Shown here piece after piece: positions 17,392-26,800 of a DNA stretch of 64,000 nt. The translations under genes and the position numbers were made by a program. The stretch is from Vibrio hannami (lineage in GTDB: Bacteria; Pseudomonadota; Gammaproteobacteria; Enterobacterales; Vibrionaceae), in assembly GCF_029589055.1 (NCBI RefSeq), contig NZ_JARQZP010000007.1, forward strand, positions 2,108,001 to 2,172,000, given 5' to 3'. Each line of letters starts with the position of its first letter. Position 1 is the first letter of the stretch. Below the pieces are notes generated by a model. That model did no database searches and was not told the DNA's origin. It was given only the letters and a program-made list of their open reading frames with translations.

Positions 17392-18108
17392 ATGCAAACC
17401 CCGCAGATTCTTATCGTTGAAGATGAGCAAGTAACTCGCAATACTCTCAAAAGCATTTTTGAAGCAGAGGGTTATGCTGTTTTCGAAGCCAGTGATGGTG
17501 AAGAGATGCATGACGTATTATCAGATAACTCGATCAACCTTGTTATCATGGATATCAACCTTCCTGGCAAAAATGGACTGTTGCTTGCAAGAGAACTACG
17601 CGAGCAAGCAAACGTAGCGCTTATGTTCCTGACAGGGCGCGACAATGAAGTAGACAAGATTCTAGGCCTTGAAATTGGTGCTGATGACTACATCACAAAA
17701 CCATTCAACCCTAGAGAGCTTACTATCCGTGCTCGTAACCTACTAACTCGCTCAATGAGTGCTAATGCAGCACCAGAAGAGAAACGTACTGTTGAGAAAT
17801 ACGAGTTCAATGGTTGGGTTCTGGATATCAACAGCCGCTCTCTAATCAGCCCTATGGGTGAAGGCTACAAGCTTCCTCGCTCTGAATTCCGCGCTCTTCT
17901 TCACTTCTGTGAGAACCCTGGCAAGATCCAGACTCGTGCAGACCTTCTTAAGAAGATGACAGGCCGTGAGCTTAAGCCACACGATCGTACTGTGGATGTA
18001 ACTATCCGCCGTATCCGTAAGCACTTTGAATCTGTAGGTGATACTCCTGAAATTATCGCTACCATTCACGGTGAAGGTTACCGCTTCTGTGGTGATCTGG
18101 AAGACTAA
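17392..18108 (+). CDS. arcA: Aerobic respiration control response regulator ArcA
   Basis: ArcA is the OmpR-type regulator that represses aerobic metabolism genes when phosphorylated by ArcB. It has 238 residues. The receiver domain has the acidic pair at ED10-11, phosphoacceptor D54 (VIMDINLPGKNG) and K in TKPF near residue 103. The C-terminal winged helix ends with RRIRKHFESVGDTPEIIATIHGEGYRF. ArcB is encoded next to it on the opposite strand, unlike E. coli, where the genes are apart. An FNR box is present upstream. Confidence 0.98.
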   Translation: MQTPQILIVEDEQVTRNTLKSIFEAEGYAVFEASDGEEMHDVLSDNSINLVIMDINLPGKNGLLLARELREQANVALMFLTGRDNEVDKILGLEIGADDYITKPFNPRELTIRARNLLTRSMSANAAPEEKRTVEKYEFNGWVLDINSRSLISPMGEGYKLPRSEFRALLHFCENPGKIQTRADLLKKMTGRELKPHDRTVDVTIRRIRKHFESVGDTPEIIATIHGEGYRFCGDLED

Positions 18109-18134
18109 CTTCTACACTGACAGATAACAAAATC

Positions 18135-18169
18135 AAAAAAGCGCGAACTTTAGTTTCGCGCTTTTTGTT
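18135..18169. terminator. Terminator between arcA and arcB
   Basis: AAAAAAGCGCGAA and TTCGCGCTTTTT pair around a short loop. Both flanks allow termination from either strand. Confidence 0.88.
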
Positions 18170-18198
18170 TTATCCTCTTCCCAAAGAATTGTGAGAAA

Positions 18199-20547
18199 TT
18201 ACGGACGAGTTTTCAGCCAATCCCTTAATACTTGAATATCGTTCTGGTACTCATTTTTTATCTCTTCAACCCAATCATTAATATTATCCCACCAGGCCGT
18301 TAAATCTGGTGACTGGGCTTTTTGAGCAACACTTTGGATATGTTTTAAACCAATTGAACCTGCCGCACCCTTGATTTTATGTGCTTCAGAAACAATGCCG
18401 TCCTGATCCTTAGCCGTCATGTTTGAATCGAGAATTTCTATGTACTCTGGCATCATGGATTCGAACATATCTATGCTGTCAAATACAGGCTCCGTTCCGA
18501 CTATTTCGATATAAGATTCCAGCATTTCTAAATCGAGCAACCTTGATGCTAACTCCGAGGCAGGCTTACTCTCCGTAACCTGTGGCTTAGGTTGGCTTTC
18601 ACTGGTCATTCCCTTATCGGTATATTTTTCTATCACCCGTTTTATCGCCTTAATAGATAGAGGTTTACTCAAAGCATCATCCATACCTTTTTCCAGATAG
18701 TCATTTTTATCTTTCATTAGATTCGCAGTGAGTGCCACCAGCGGTGGTAGATTGTCATAGTTGTCTCTGAGATACATAGCAATATCAAAGCCTGTCATAT
18801 CCGGAAGCTGAATATCCAGCAGAACCAGGTCGTAGGTATTCTCTTCAAAGTTATCCAGGGCTTCTTCACCGTTCATAGCAACCGTAACTTTATGCCCCAG
18901 AGTTTCGAGCAGAGATTTCGCCACTGTCACATTGAGCTCAATATCCTCCACCATAAAAATATTGAGTGAAGGGCCAGAATCCATTGGCTTGTTAGCCTGC
19001 TCTTCAAGAATCTCTGTTACCGGTACACGGAAGGAAACGGTAAACACGCTACCGAACCCTTCCTCGCTTGATACGGTAATATCACCATCCATCATATTGA
19101 TAAGCTGTTTAGAAACCGCCAAGCCAATACCCGTGCCCACAGCATGCAGATTATCCTTACCAGACTTCACCTGATAGTACATTGCGAAGATCTTCTCGAT
19201 CTCTTTTTCCGGTATGCCTATCCCTGTATCTTCAACTTCTAGCGATATACTGGCAAAACCGTCACTCACATCGGCGCTAACACTCATAACAACGCCACCT
19301 TCTTTGGTGAACTTCACTGCATTACCAACAATGTTCCAGAGCACCTGACGTAACCTGGTAGCGTCTACCTCTATTGCTCTTGGAAGTTCAGTTAGCCTTT
19401 CCAGGTCAAAACGCAGCCCTTTTTGTTGAGCCATTAACCCTGAAATGCTCTCCATCTCGGATACAAAATCACCGAAATCGATAGCCTTAGGTAACAGTTC
19501 CAGCTTACGTCGGTCAAATTTATCCATATCGATAATGTCATTGAAAATATTGCCCAGAGTTACCGCACTAACATTGATGGTTTGCATCTGCTGCCGCTGC
19601 TCCTCATCAAGCCTGGTATCGAGCAACATTCGGGATAGGCCTACAATACCATTCAGTGGCGTTCTTAACTCATGACTGACCGTTGAAATAAAGGTGGTTT
19701 TATCGCGGCTGGCCTTTTCCAGAGCATCCTGATACTTCTTCCTTTCGGTAATATCACGGCCAAACCCAACCAATCCCAAGTGGCGTCCATCTTTGCTATA
19801 GAATGGAACCTTACGAAGTTCAAAGTAAACCTTTTTGCCATCGGGATATTCAAGCCATTGTTCGTAAGTAATCTCTTCATTACTTTTGAAAACCTGCTGG
19901 TCGGTTTCTACAACCTGACTGGCCACCTCTTTGCTGTATACATCCCACGGGGTTAACCCAACAAGTTCACGCTCTTTTTTACCAATCAGATCTTCAACCG
20001 CCTTGTTACAACCAGAAAATACGCCATCGGCATTGCGGTAGTAAATCAAGTCAGGGGACGCATCAATAAACGAGCGCAAAAGTGCAGTACGTTCCGCAAG
20101 CTCTACTTGGGTCATCTCGCGCTGATAGACCTCGGCTTCAAGGTCTTTCATCGCAACTTCACGAGCATTTTCTGCTTTGCGTCTCTCTTCGATTTCCTGA
20201 TTTAACTTAATAATATTCTGTTGAAGCTGGTTATTTAGTTCCTGATCGCGGGAACGCATATCTTTAAGTTTCGCTACCAGTTTAGATAGCCTTTGACGAG
20301 ACTCTTCTAGTTGATCAACAACAACGGAAAGGAAATAGACGGCCCAGGGTGTGATAATCAGGCCAAAAAATACGGAACGAATGATATCTATATTATCTAC
20401 GTTACCTTGCAGTCCAAGTGTAATACCGACCTGAACGAACACGGCAAGGGCTACAATAGCGAGCGCCAGTAGAATAGAGAATCTCAGAATACCTAGCTTA
20501 ACCAGCAGATCGACATAGTACTGCGCTAAGTTTTTGATTGGTTTCAT
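18199..20547 (-). CDS. arcB: Aerobic respiration control hybrid sensor kinase ArcB
   Basis: This 782-residue inner-membrane kinase senses the quinone pool and phosphorylates ArcA through a His-Asp-His relay. Two membrane helices (about 21-43 and 58-77), a coiled coil (about 80-150), a PAS domain (about 155-265), HisKA with H292 in SHELRTPLNG, an ATPase domain (GIGIP and GTGIGLA near 442 and 471), a receiver with D578 (LVLLDIQLPDMTG) and an HPt domain with H723 (EAHKIKGAAGS) are seen. Of the two redox cysteines known from E. coli, C180 is kept, but the position equivalent to C241 is tyrosine. C180 is the only cysteine in the protein. Confidence 0.97.
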   Translation of the reverse strand: MKPIKNLAQYYVDLLVKLGILRFSILLALAIVALAVFVQVGITLGLQGNVDNIDIIRSVFFGLIITPWAVYFLSVVVDQLEESRQRLSKLVAKLKDMRSRDQELNNQLQQNIIKLNQEIEERRKAENAREVAMKDLEAEVYQREMTQVELAERTALLRSFIDASPDLIYYRNADGVFSGCNKAVEDLIGKKERELVGLTPWDVYSKEVASQVVETDQQVFKSNEEITYEQWLEYPDGKKVYFELRKVPFYSKDGRHLGLVGFGRDITERKKYQDALEKASRDKTTFISTVSHELRTPLNGIVGLSRMLLDTRLDEEQRQQMQTINVSAVTLGNIFNDIIDMDKFDRRKLELLPKAIDFGDFVSEMESISGLMAQQKGLRFDLERLTELPRAIEVDATRLRQVLWNIVGNAVKFTKEGGVVMSVSADVSDGFASISLEVEDTGIGIPEKEIEKIFAMYYQVKSGKDNLHAVGTGIGLAVSKQLINMMDGDITVSSEEGFGSVFTVSFRVPVTEILEEQANKPMDSGPSLNIFMVEDIELNVTVAKSLLETLGHKVTVAMNGEEALDNFEENTYDLVLLDIQLPDMTGFDIAMYLRDNYDNLPPLVALTANLMKDKNDYLEKGMDDALSKPLSIKAIKRVIEKYTDKGMTSESQPKPQVTESKPASELASRLLDLEMLESYIEIVGTEPVFDSIDMFESMMPEYIEILDSNMTAKDQDGIVSEAHKIKGAAGSIGLKHIQSVAQKAQSPDLTAWWDNINDWVEEIKNEYQNDIQVLRDWLKTRP

Positions 20548-20650
20548 TTAATGCTCCATGTCTACTGTATGGAACCATTTTATCGTCTGCTGTCGTGATT
20601 GGAAGGATAAAGATCACTCACCAAAAAAGTAGTGAAGACACACCTAAACG

Positions 20651-22387
20651 TTAAGCTTTATAAAAACAACTGCGGTTTCTGCCACTCTCTTTCGCCTCAT
20701 ACAGAGCTTTATCTGCACGGCTAATGATAGTACTAGACAGTTCCCCGACTTCAGGGATATACGAAGCGATACCAATACTCAGAGTTAGCTGCGACGCTAT
20801 ATCAGAATACTCGTGCGTGATATTGAGCTTTTTGACCGCCGCATGAATGCCTTCTGCAATAACCTGTGCGCCGGCCAGATCGGTTTCCGGTAAAATAAAG
20901 GCAAACTCTTCACCACCATAACGAGCTACACAGTCAGTAGATCGAGTCAGCACTTTTTGGAAAGCACTAGCAACTTCAATTAATGCCTGATCTCCCATCT
21001 GGTGGCCGTAGTTGTCATTATAGTTTTTGAAAAAATCCACATCGACTAACAATATCGCCAGTGATGTTTTTTGGCGGATATGCAGATTCCAGAAGGTTTC
21101 CAGTTTTTCATCAAACTGACGTCGGTTAGCTATTGTGGTCAGGCTATCCAGGAAGCTGAGCTTTTCCAGCTCTTCGTTCATTTCTTCCAGCTTGCGCTCT
21201 GCCAGGTATCTCTCTGTAACATCCCGAGCCATGATAAGGACACCACTTTGCGATGTGGCGGAGTCTCTATATGGTGATTTGACGACATCCAGCCACTTTT
21301 CCCCGTTGTCATCAAACATATGATCCACGTAACGTAGCGTCTTTCCTTCATTAATGACCAGTTCATCAGAGCGGGTAAAGCGACTATGAACCTCCTCCGG
21401 CAAGATTTCATCTGCTTTTACCCCTATCATTTCCCGGTAATCATCAATACCGAGAGCTGAAGCAAACGCCTGATTACACGCTTCATAGACCTTATTTTCA
21501 TTGAAAATCCCTATCGCATCAGGGGAAGAGTCGAGAATAGACTGAAGAATGATATCCCGTTGAGCAAGCGCAGCTTCGGTGCCTTTTCGACGATCCATTT
21601 CATCTCGCAGATCCTGCTGCATTTTATACCAGTCAGTCACATCATGGCTGATACCTAAAGACCCGATTACCTCACCGTCTTCAGATATAAGCATGGTATG
21701 GGAGGTTTCTAACAGGCAACTTCTGCCCTCTGAATCTGTTGTCCAGTTTCTTTGGTTACTTCTGCCACGCATTGGGCCTTTTATTGTAATTGCGCCTTCA
21801 TCACTGCGGCCTTTCCAAAAATTGTCAAATGACCTGTTAGTACCAATAAGTTGCCCTTCTTTATCTTTGATAAAAATAAGTTCTGACAGGGAATCCATCG
21901 CCGTTTTAGAAATTCTAAGAGAGGTTTGTTCCTGTATGGTCTCTTCAGCAGATTTCTGGTGAGGAACCGCATAAACAATCCAAACCCGGTTTCCTTTATA
22001 GGTACTTTTTCGGCCAGATAGATCTAAAGATGTTTTAGAAAGGTCAGATATAACCCAGTTATAACGGTGGTTCTTAAAGCTCATGCCACCAAACTGACTA
22101 AATAGAGCTACCATGCTTTCCGGGGAAATTGAGGATGGATAGATAAATCTCTTACCTACTTGTCTTACACCCAGCAGTTGCATTGCTGAACGGTTGGCAG
22201 CAATCAGCTTTCCTGACTGCTCACCAATAATAAGCATAGCCAGAGGAGAATCTTGAAGCAGCTGATAAAACTGATTTTGCTTTCTCGCCCGATAATAAAC
22301 AGCTACCACAACACAGAAAACGACTAGAAGTACGTCGAAGCCAACAAACGAATGTATTTCTGATAACTGTAAGAGCAACTTATCCAT
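20651..22387 (-). CDS. Membrane-anchored PAS-GGDEF diguanylate cyclase
   Basis: This 578-residue protein likely makes cyclic di-GMP. One N-terminal membrane helix (about residues 14-32) is followed by three PAS-like segments (about 40-150, 165-280 and 290-400) and a GGDEF domain. The active-site motif GGEEF (491-495) is intact and a product-inhibition site RSTD lies at 482-485 with the correct 5-residue spacing, so an active, feedback-controlled cyclase is expected. No EAL domain is present. It is 103 bp upstream of arcB on the same strand; shared transcription or shared redox signalling is possible but not shown. Confidence 0.93.
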   Translation of the reverse strand: MDKLLLQLSEIHSFVGFDVLLVVFCVVVAVYYRARKQNQFYQLLQDSPLAMLIIGEQSGKLIAANRSAMQLLGVRQVGKRFIYPSSISPESMVALFSQFGGMSFKNHRYNWVISDLSKTSLDLSGRKSTYKGNRVWIVYAVPHQKSAEETIQEQTSLRISKTAMDSLSELIFIKDKEGQLIGTNRSFDNFWKGRSDEGAITIKGPMRGRSNQRNWTTDSEGRSCLLETSHTMLISEDGEVIGSLGISHDVTDWYKMQQDLRDEMDRRKGTEAALAQRDIILQSILDSSPDAIGIFNENKVYEACNQAFASALGIDDYREMIGVKADEILPEEVHSRFTRSDELVINEGKTLRYVDHMFDDNGEKWLDVVKSPYRDSATSQSGVLIMARDVTERYLAERKLEEMNEELEKLSFLDSLTTIANRRQFDEKLETFWNLHIRQKTSLAILLVDVDFFKNYNDNYGHQMGDQALIEVASAFQKVLTRSTDCVARYGGEEFAFILPETDLAGAQVIAEGIHAAVKKLNITHEYSDIASQLTLSIGIASYIPEVGELSSTIISRADKALYEAKESGRNRSCFYKA

Positions 22388-22441
22388 TTTTGATAACTAC
22401 ACCAATGATATACGCGTCAACAATCTATTCGGTTTTCACAC

Positions 22442-23380
22442 TTAGTCAACTATAGGTTTCGTATATGTGAAAGGACGCTGAATTAATGAACCTTGAGGAC
22501 CATTTTTATCAAGATTCCTTCCTATTTCTGTCATCGCCAGCCAACGGTTCTCGCACCACAATGGCGAAAGCAAAGTTGGCCGTCTTGCCGCAGCGGATAC
22601 ACGGTGATAGACAACGTCAGGTGGCGTCATCCGAATGAGTTCGCTTGCAACAGAGACATACTCTTCAAGTTCAGGAGCTTCCATTCTGCCCGCTTTCCAC
22701 GCCTTAGCCATCGTGCTTCCTTCTACTATATGTAGCGGATGAAGCTTGATACCATCAGTTCCTACTTCTACAACCTTGCTCATTGTATCTATGTAGTCAG
22801 AACGAGTTTCTTTAGGCAAACCAACAATAAGGTGAGTACATACTTTTATACCAAGAGCTCGTGCTTTCTTTGTAATCTCAGCATAGCACTCAAAATCATG
22901 ACCACGATTGATTCGTTTAAGTGTATCGTTATTGGCGGTTTGAAGACCAAGTTCTAGCCAAATTTCATAACCCTGTTCTACATAACCAGATAACAGTTCT
23001 AAAACAGCTTCCGGAACGCAGTCAGGGCGAGTACCTACACACAAGCCAACGATATCCGCAGCCTGAAGTGCTTCTTCATACATAGATTTCAGCGTCTGCA
23101 CTTCGGCATAAGTACTGGTATATGCCTGAAAATAAGCCAGGTATTTTTTAGCGCGATGCACTTCTCCCGCTCTATCGGTCAGTTGTTCCAGAATACTCTG
23201 CTTTTGTGTCTGTTCATCAGAGAATGAAGCAACGTTACAAAAGGTACATCCACCTCTACCAAGTGTCCCGTCCCGATTCGGGCAACTAAAACCACCATGT
23301 AGGGTTAATTTATGGACTTTTTCGCCATAGCGTCTCTGTAAGTCCTGTCCCAGAGTATTAACTAATTCGTGTAACTGCAT
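22442..23380 (-). CDS. yhcC: Radical SAM protein YhcC (TIGR01212 family)
   Basis: The 312-residue protein has a radical SAM cluster site with family-specific spacing, C-x11-C-x2-C, within CPNRDGTLGRGGCTFCN. Further blocks are AYFQAYTSTYAEV, GTRPDC, and WLELGLQTANNDTLKRINRGHD. The substrate is not established; the family is linked to glutamate synthase loci, and here it lies next to gltB, as in E. coli. Confidence 0.93.
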   Translation of the reverse strand: MQLHELVNTLGQDLQRRYGEKVHKLTLHGGFSCPNRDGTLGRGGCTFCNVASFSDEQTQKQSILEQLTDRAGEVHRAKKYLAYFQAYTSTYAEVQTLKSMYEEALQAADIVGLCVGTRPDCVPEAVLELLSGYVEQGYEIWLELGLQTANNDTLKRINRGHDFECYAEITKKARALGIKVCTHLIVGLPKETRSDYIDTMSKVVEVGTDGIKLHPLHIVEGSTMAKAWKAGRMEAPELEEYVSVASELIRMTPPDVVYHRVSAAARRPTLLSPLWCENRWLAMTEIGRNLDKNGPQGSLIQRPFTYTKPIVD

Positions 23381-23711
23381 GTGATGCCAATAAAGGTATG
23401 AAACTGAAATAAAATTACATAATTCCCAAGTTTGGGTGGGTCATTATAGAGGTATTACCGGTGAGTATTATATTAATAATCAATAAAGATGCATTCTTTT
23501 TAGGAAAACACCCATATTCCAAAACATATATGTGCTTGTTATTCATTACCTTCTTAAAAAAATTTGTTCAAGGTCAACTTTTATTGGAATTAAGCTACAA
23601 AAAAAAGTAGGATGTCTGAACGTTCGCGGATAATCCCTGCAGGTATAGCTTAAGGATTATCGTGTGATATGTATTGTGATAATCCTAACCTACCTATATA
23701 AACCACTAGAT

Positions 23712-23720
23712 TGTGGATAA
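23712..23720 (-). promoter_or_regulatory. DnaA-box match upstream of gltB (first)
   Basis: The minus strand reads TTATCCACA, a perfect match to TTATNCACA. Confidence 0.4.
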
Positions 23721-23795
23721 ATAACCAAGGATATCACTAGGGAAATGTTTTCTTCACAAACTTTGATTCCTGTGAAGAACGGAAAGGATTCAGGC

Positions 23796-23804
23796 TTATG
23801 CACA
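23796..23804 (+). promoter_or_regulatory. DnaA-box match upstream of gltB (second)
   Basis: TTATGCACA is a perfect match to TTATNCACA, oriented opposite to the first copy, 84 bp away. Confidence 0.4.
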
Positions 23805-23898
23805 GATAAGCTAAGTTCGAATAACTTTAAGGATTAAGGCAGAAATGCTCTAAGCATTAGGCATATTGCGCCTTAAATTTAACTGGAAGGATGTATCT

Positions 23899-26800
23899 AT
23901 GGTAGATAGAGAGCAAAAAGCACAAGGTCTTTATACTCCTGAGCTGGAGCATGACGCTTGTGGTATCGGTTTTGTTGCTCACTTAAAAAACCGTAAATCT
24001 CACGAGGTCGTGACCCAAGCACTGGATATGCTTGCGCGCATGGAGCACCGAGGCGGTCAGGGTTGTGACCCTAGCAGCGGTGATGGCGCGGGTATTCTTT
24101 TACAAAAACCCCATGAATTCTTACTTGAAGAGACAGTAAAGCTAGGTATTAAGCTGCCGTCTTTCGAAAAGTATGGTGTTGGTGTCGTTCTGTTTCCTAA
24201 AGATGAACATAAACGTCAGCAGTGCCGTGATATCCTGGAACGCAACGCTCGCCGCCTGGATCTTGAAATCCTTGGCTACCGTGTGCTTCCGGTGGATAAC
24301 TCTATGCTTGGTGCTGATCCACTGAGTACAGAACCTCAATTTGAACATGTATTTATTTCTGGTGGTCCAGGCGTAACACCAGAAGAATTAGAGCGTAAGC
24401 TATACGTTCTGCGTAACTATACCGTTCGCGTATGTTTGGAAAGTGTTTCAAATATTAAAGATGAATTCTACATCAACTCTATGTCTTATAAGACGTTGGT
24501 GTACAAAGGTCAGCTAACTACAGAGCAAGTACCTCAATACTTCCTCGACCTTGGTAACCCAACCATGGTTACCGCGCTTGCACTAGTACACTCTCGCTTC
24601 TCAACAAACACATTCCCAAGATGGCGTCTGGCTCAGCCTTTCCGTTATATCGCTCACAACGGTGAAATCAACACCGTGCGCGGAAACCTGAACTGGATGA
24701 AGGCTCGTGAAGCCATTCTTGAATCAGAGCTGTTTACTCAGACCGAAATTGACATGCTTCTTCCTATTTGTCAGGAAGGAATGTCGGATTCATCTAACTT
24801 CGATATGGCGCTAGAGCTTCTGGTTCTTTCTGGTCGTAGTCTGCCACATGCGCTAATGATGATGATTCCTGAAGCATGGCAGGAAAATAAGAACATGGAT
24901 CCAACTCGTCGCGCGTTCTATCAGTACCACGCGAACGTAATGGAACCATGGGATGGCCCGGCTTCTGTATGTTTCACTGATGGTGTTCAGGTTGGTGCGA
25001 CACTTGACCGTAACGGTCTGCGCCCTTCTCGCTACACAGTGACAAAAGACGATTTCCTTGTAATGGCATCAGAAACTGGTGTTGTTGAGATCGAGCCAGA
25101 GAACGTTGAGCATCACGGTCGCCTGCAACCAGGTCGTATCTTCGTTGCCGACCTTGAACAAGGCCGCATCATTTCTGACGAAGAAGTGAAAGATGGCATT
25201 GCATCCGCACAGCCGTATGAACAATGGGTCAAAGAGAACCTACTTTGCCTGAAACAGCTTCCTGAAGCTGATAACCGTCACCACCAGCCTTCTCAAGAGC
25301 GTCTGCTGCATACTCAGCAAGCATTCGGCATCTCTTCTGAAGAAGTGAACGAAATCATCGTTCCTCTTGCTCGTGATGGTAAAGAACCACTAGGTGCAAT
25401 GGGTGCAGACTGGCCGCTAGCGGTACTTTCTCACCAGTCACAGCATCTTTCTAACTACTTTAAGCAGCTGTTTGCTCAGGTAACCAACCCGCCAATCGAC
25501 CCGATTCGTGAGCGCATGGTTATGTCACTGAATACTTACCTTGGTAAGGATCAGAACCTGCTGACGGAATCTCCGGAACACTGTCAGAAAGTTGAGCTTT
25601 CTTCTCCTGTGCTTTCGAACTCAGAACTAGAAAAACTACGCGCTATCGATAACGAGCACCTTCAGGCGAAAACGCTGGATATCGTATTCCGTGCCAGCGA
25701 AGACGAAGGCAAGCTGGAACGTGCACTTAAGCGTGTATGTCAGTACGCGGAAGATGCCGTTGTTGACGGTTACTCAATCATCCTTCTGACTGACCGTGCA
25801 ATTAACTCTAACCACGCGGCTATTCCAGCAATGCTGGCAGTCGGCGCGGTTCACCATCACCTGATCCGTAAGGGTCTGCGTGCGAAGTGTGACATCGTTA
25901 TCGAAACGGCTGATGCTCGTGAGACGCACCACTTCGCAACTCTTTGTGGTTACGGTGCAAACGCAGTTAACCCATACCTTGTTCTGGAAACCATTGTTGA
26001 TCTTCAGAAGAAGAAAAAACTGGATCCAGAAGCTTCTGCAGAAGAGCTATTTGATAACTACCGTAAAGGCATCAATGCTGGCCTGCTTAAGATCTTCTCT
26101 AAGATGGGTATCTCAACACTTCAGTCATACCACGGTGCACAGATCTTTGAAGCACTTGGTATCAGCAAGTCTGTCGTTGATAAGTACTTCACTGGTACTG
26201 TTTCACGTATTCAGGGTCTGACAATCGATGACATCGCAAAAGAAGTGATCGTTCGTCACCGTATTGGCTTCCCAACTCGTGAAATCCCAATCCAGCGTCT
26301 AGACGTTGGCGGTGTTTACCAGTGGAAACAACGTGGTGAGAAACACCTGTTTAATCCAGAAACAATCTCTCTGCTACAGGAATCTACCCGTAACAAGAAT
26401 TACGACCAGTTCAAGAAGTACGCTAGTGCTGTTGATTCACAAGGTGATGATGCTGCGACACTACGTAGCCAGCTTGAATTCGTTAAGAACCCAGCTGGCT
26501 CAGTACCGCTGGCTGAAGTAGAGCCAATTGAAAACATCCTTAAGCGTTTCGCTACAGGTGCAATGAGCTTCGGTTCTATCTCTTATGAAGCACACTCAAC
26601 ACTAGCAGTTGCGATGAACCGTATCGGTGCTAAGTCGAACTCTGGTGAAGGTGGTGAAGATCCTGCTCGTTTCGAAAGAAAAGAGAATGGTGACTGGGAA
26701 CGCTCTGCGATCAAGCAGGTTGCATCTGGTCGCTTTGGTGTAACTTCTTACTACCTAACTAACTCTGATGAAGTTCAGATTAAGATGGCACAGGGCGCGA

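Larger units (their letters stand above)
23381..23898 (+). promoter_or_regulatory. Long structured leader and regulatory region of gltBD
   Basis: No coding frame is supported in these 518 bp. Notable elements: GATAATCC / GGATTATC / GATAATCC alternating-orientation copies (23629-23636, 23654-23661, 23678-23685), which could form mutually exclusive hairpins; a 9-bp inverted repeat TTCTTCACA / TGTGAAGAA (23750-23758 and 23771-23779); a nested dyad TTAAGGC / GCCTTAA around AATGCT-CTA-AGCATT (about 23835-23876); and two DnaA-box matches. GGAAGG before ATG 23899 is the ribosome site. Which of these are in the transcript is not known. Confidence 0.55.
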
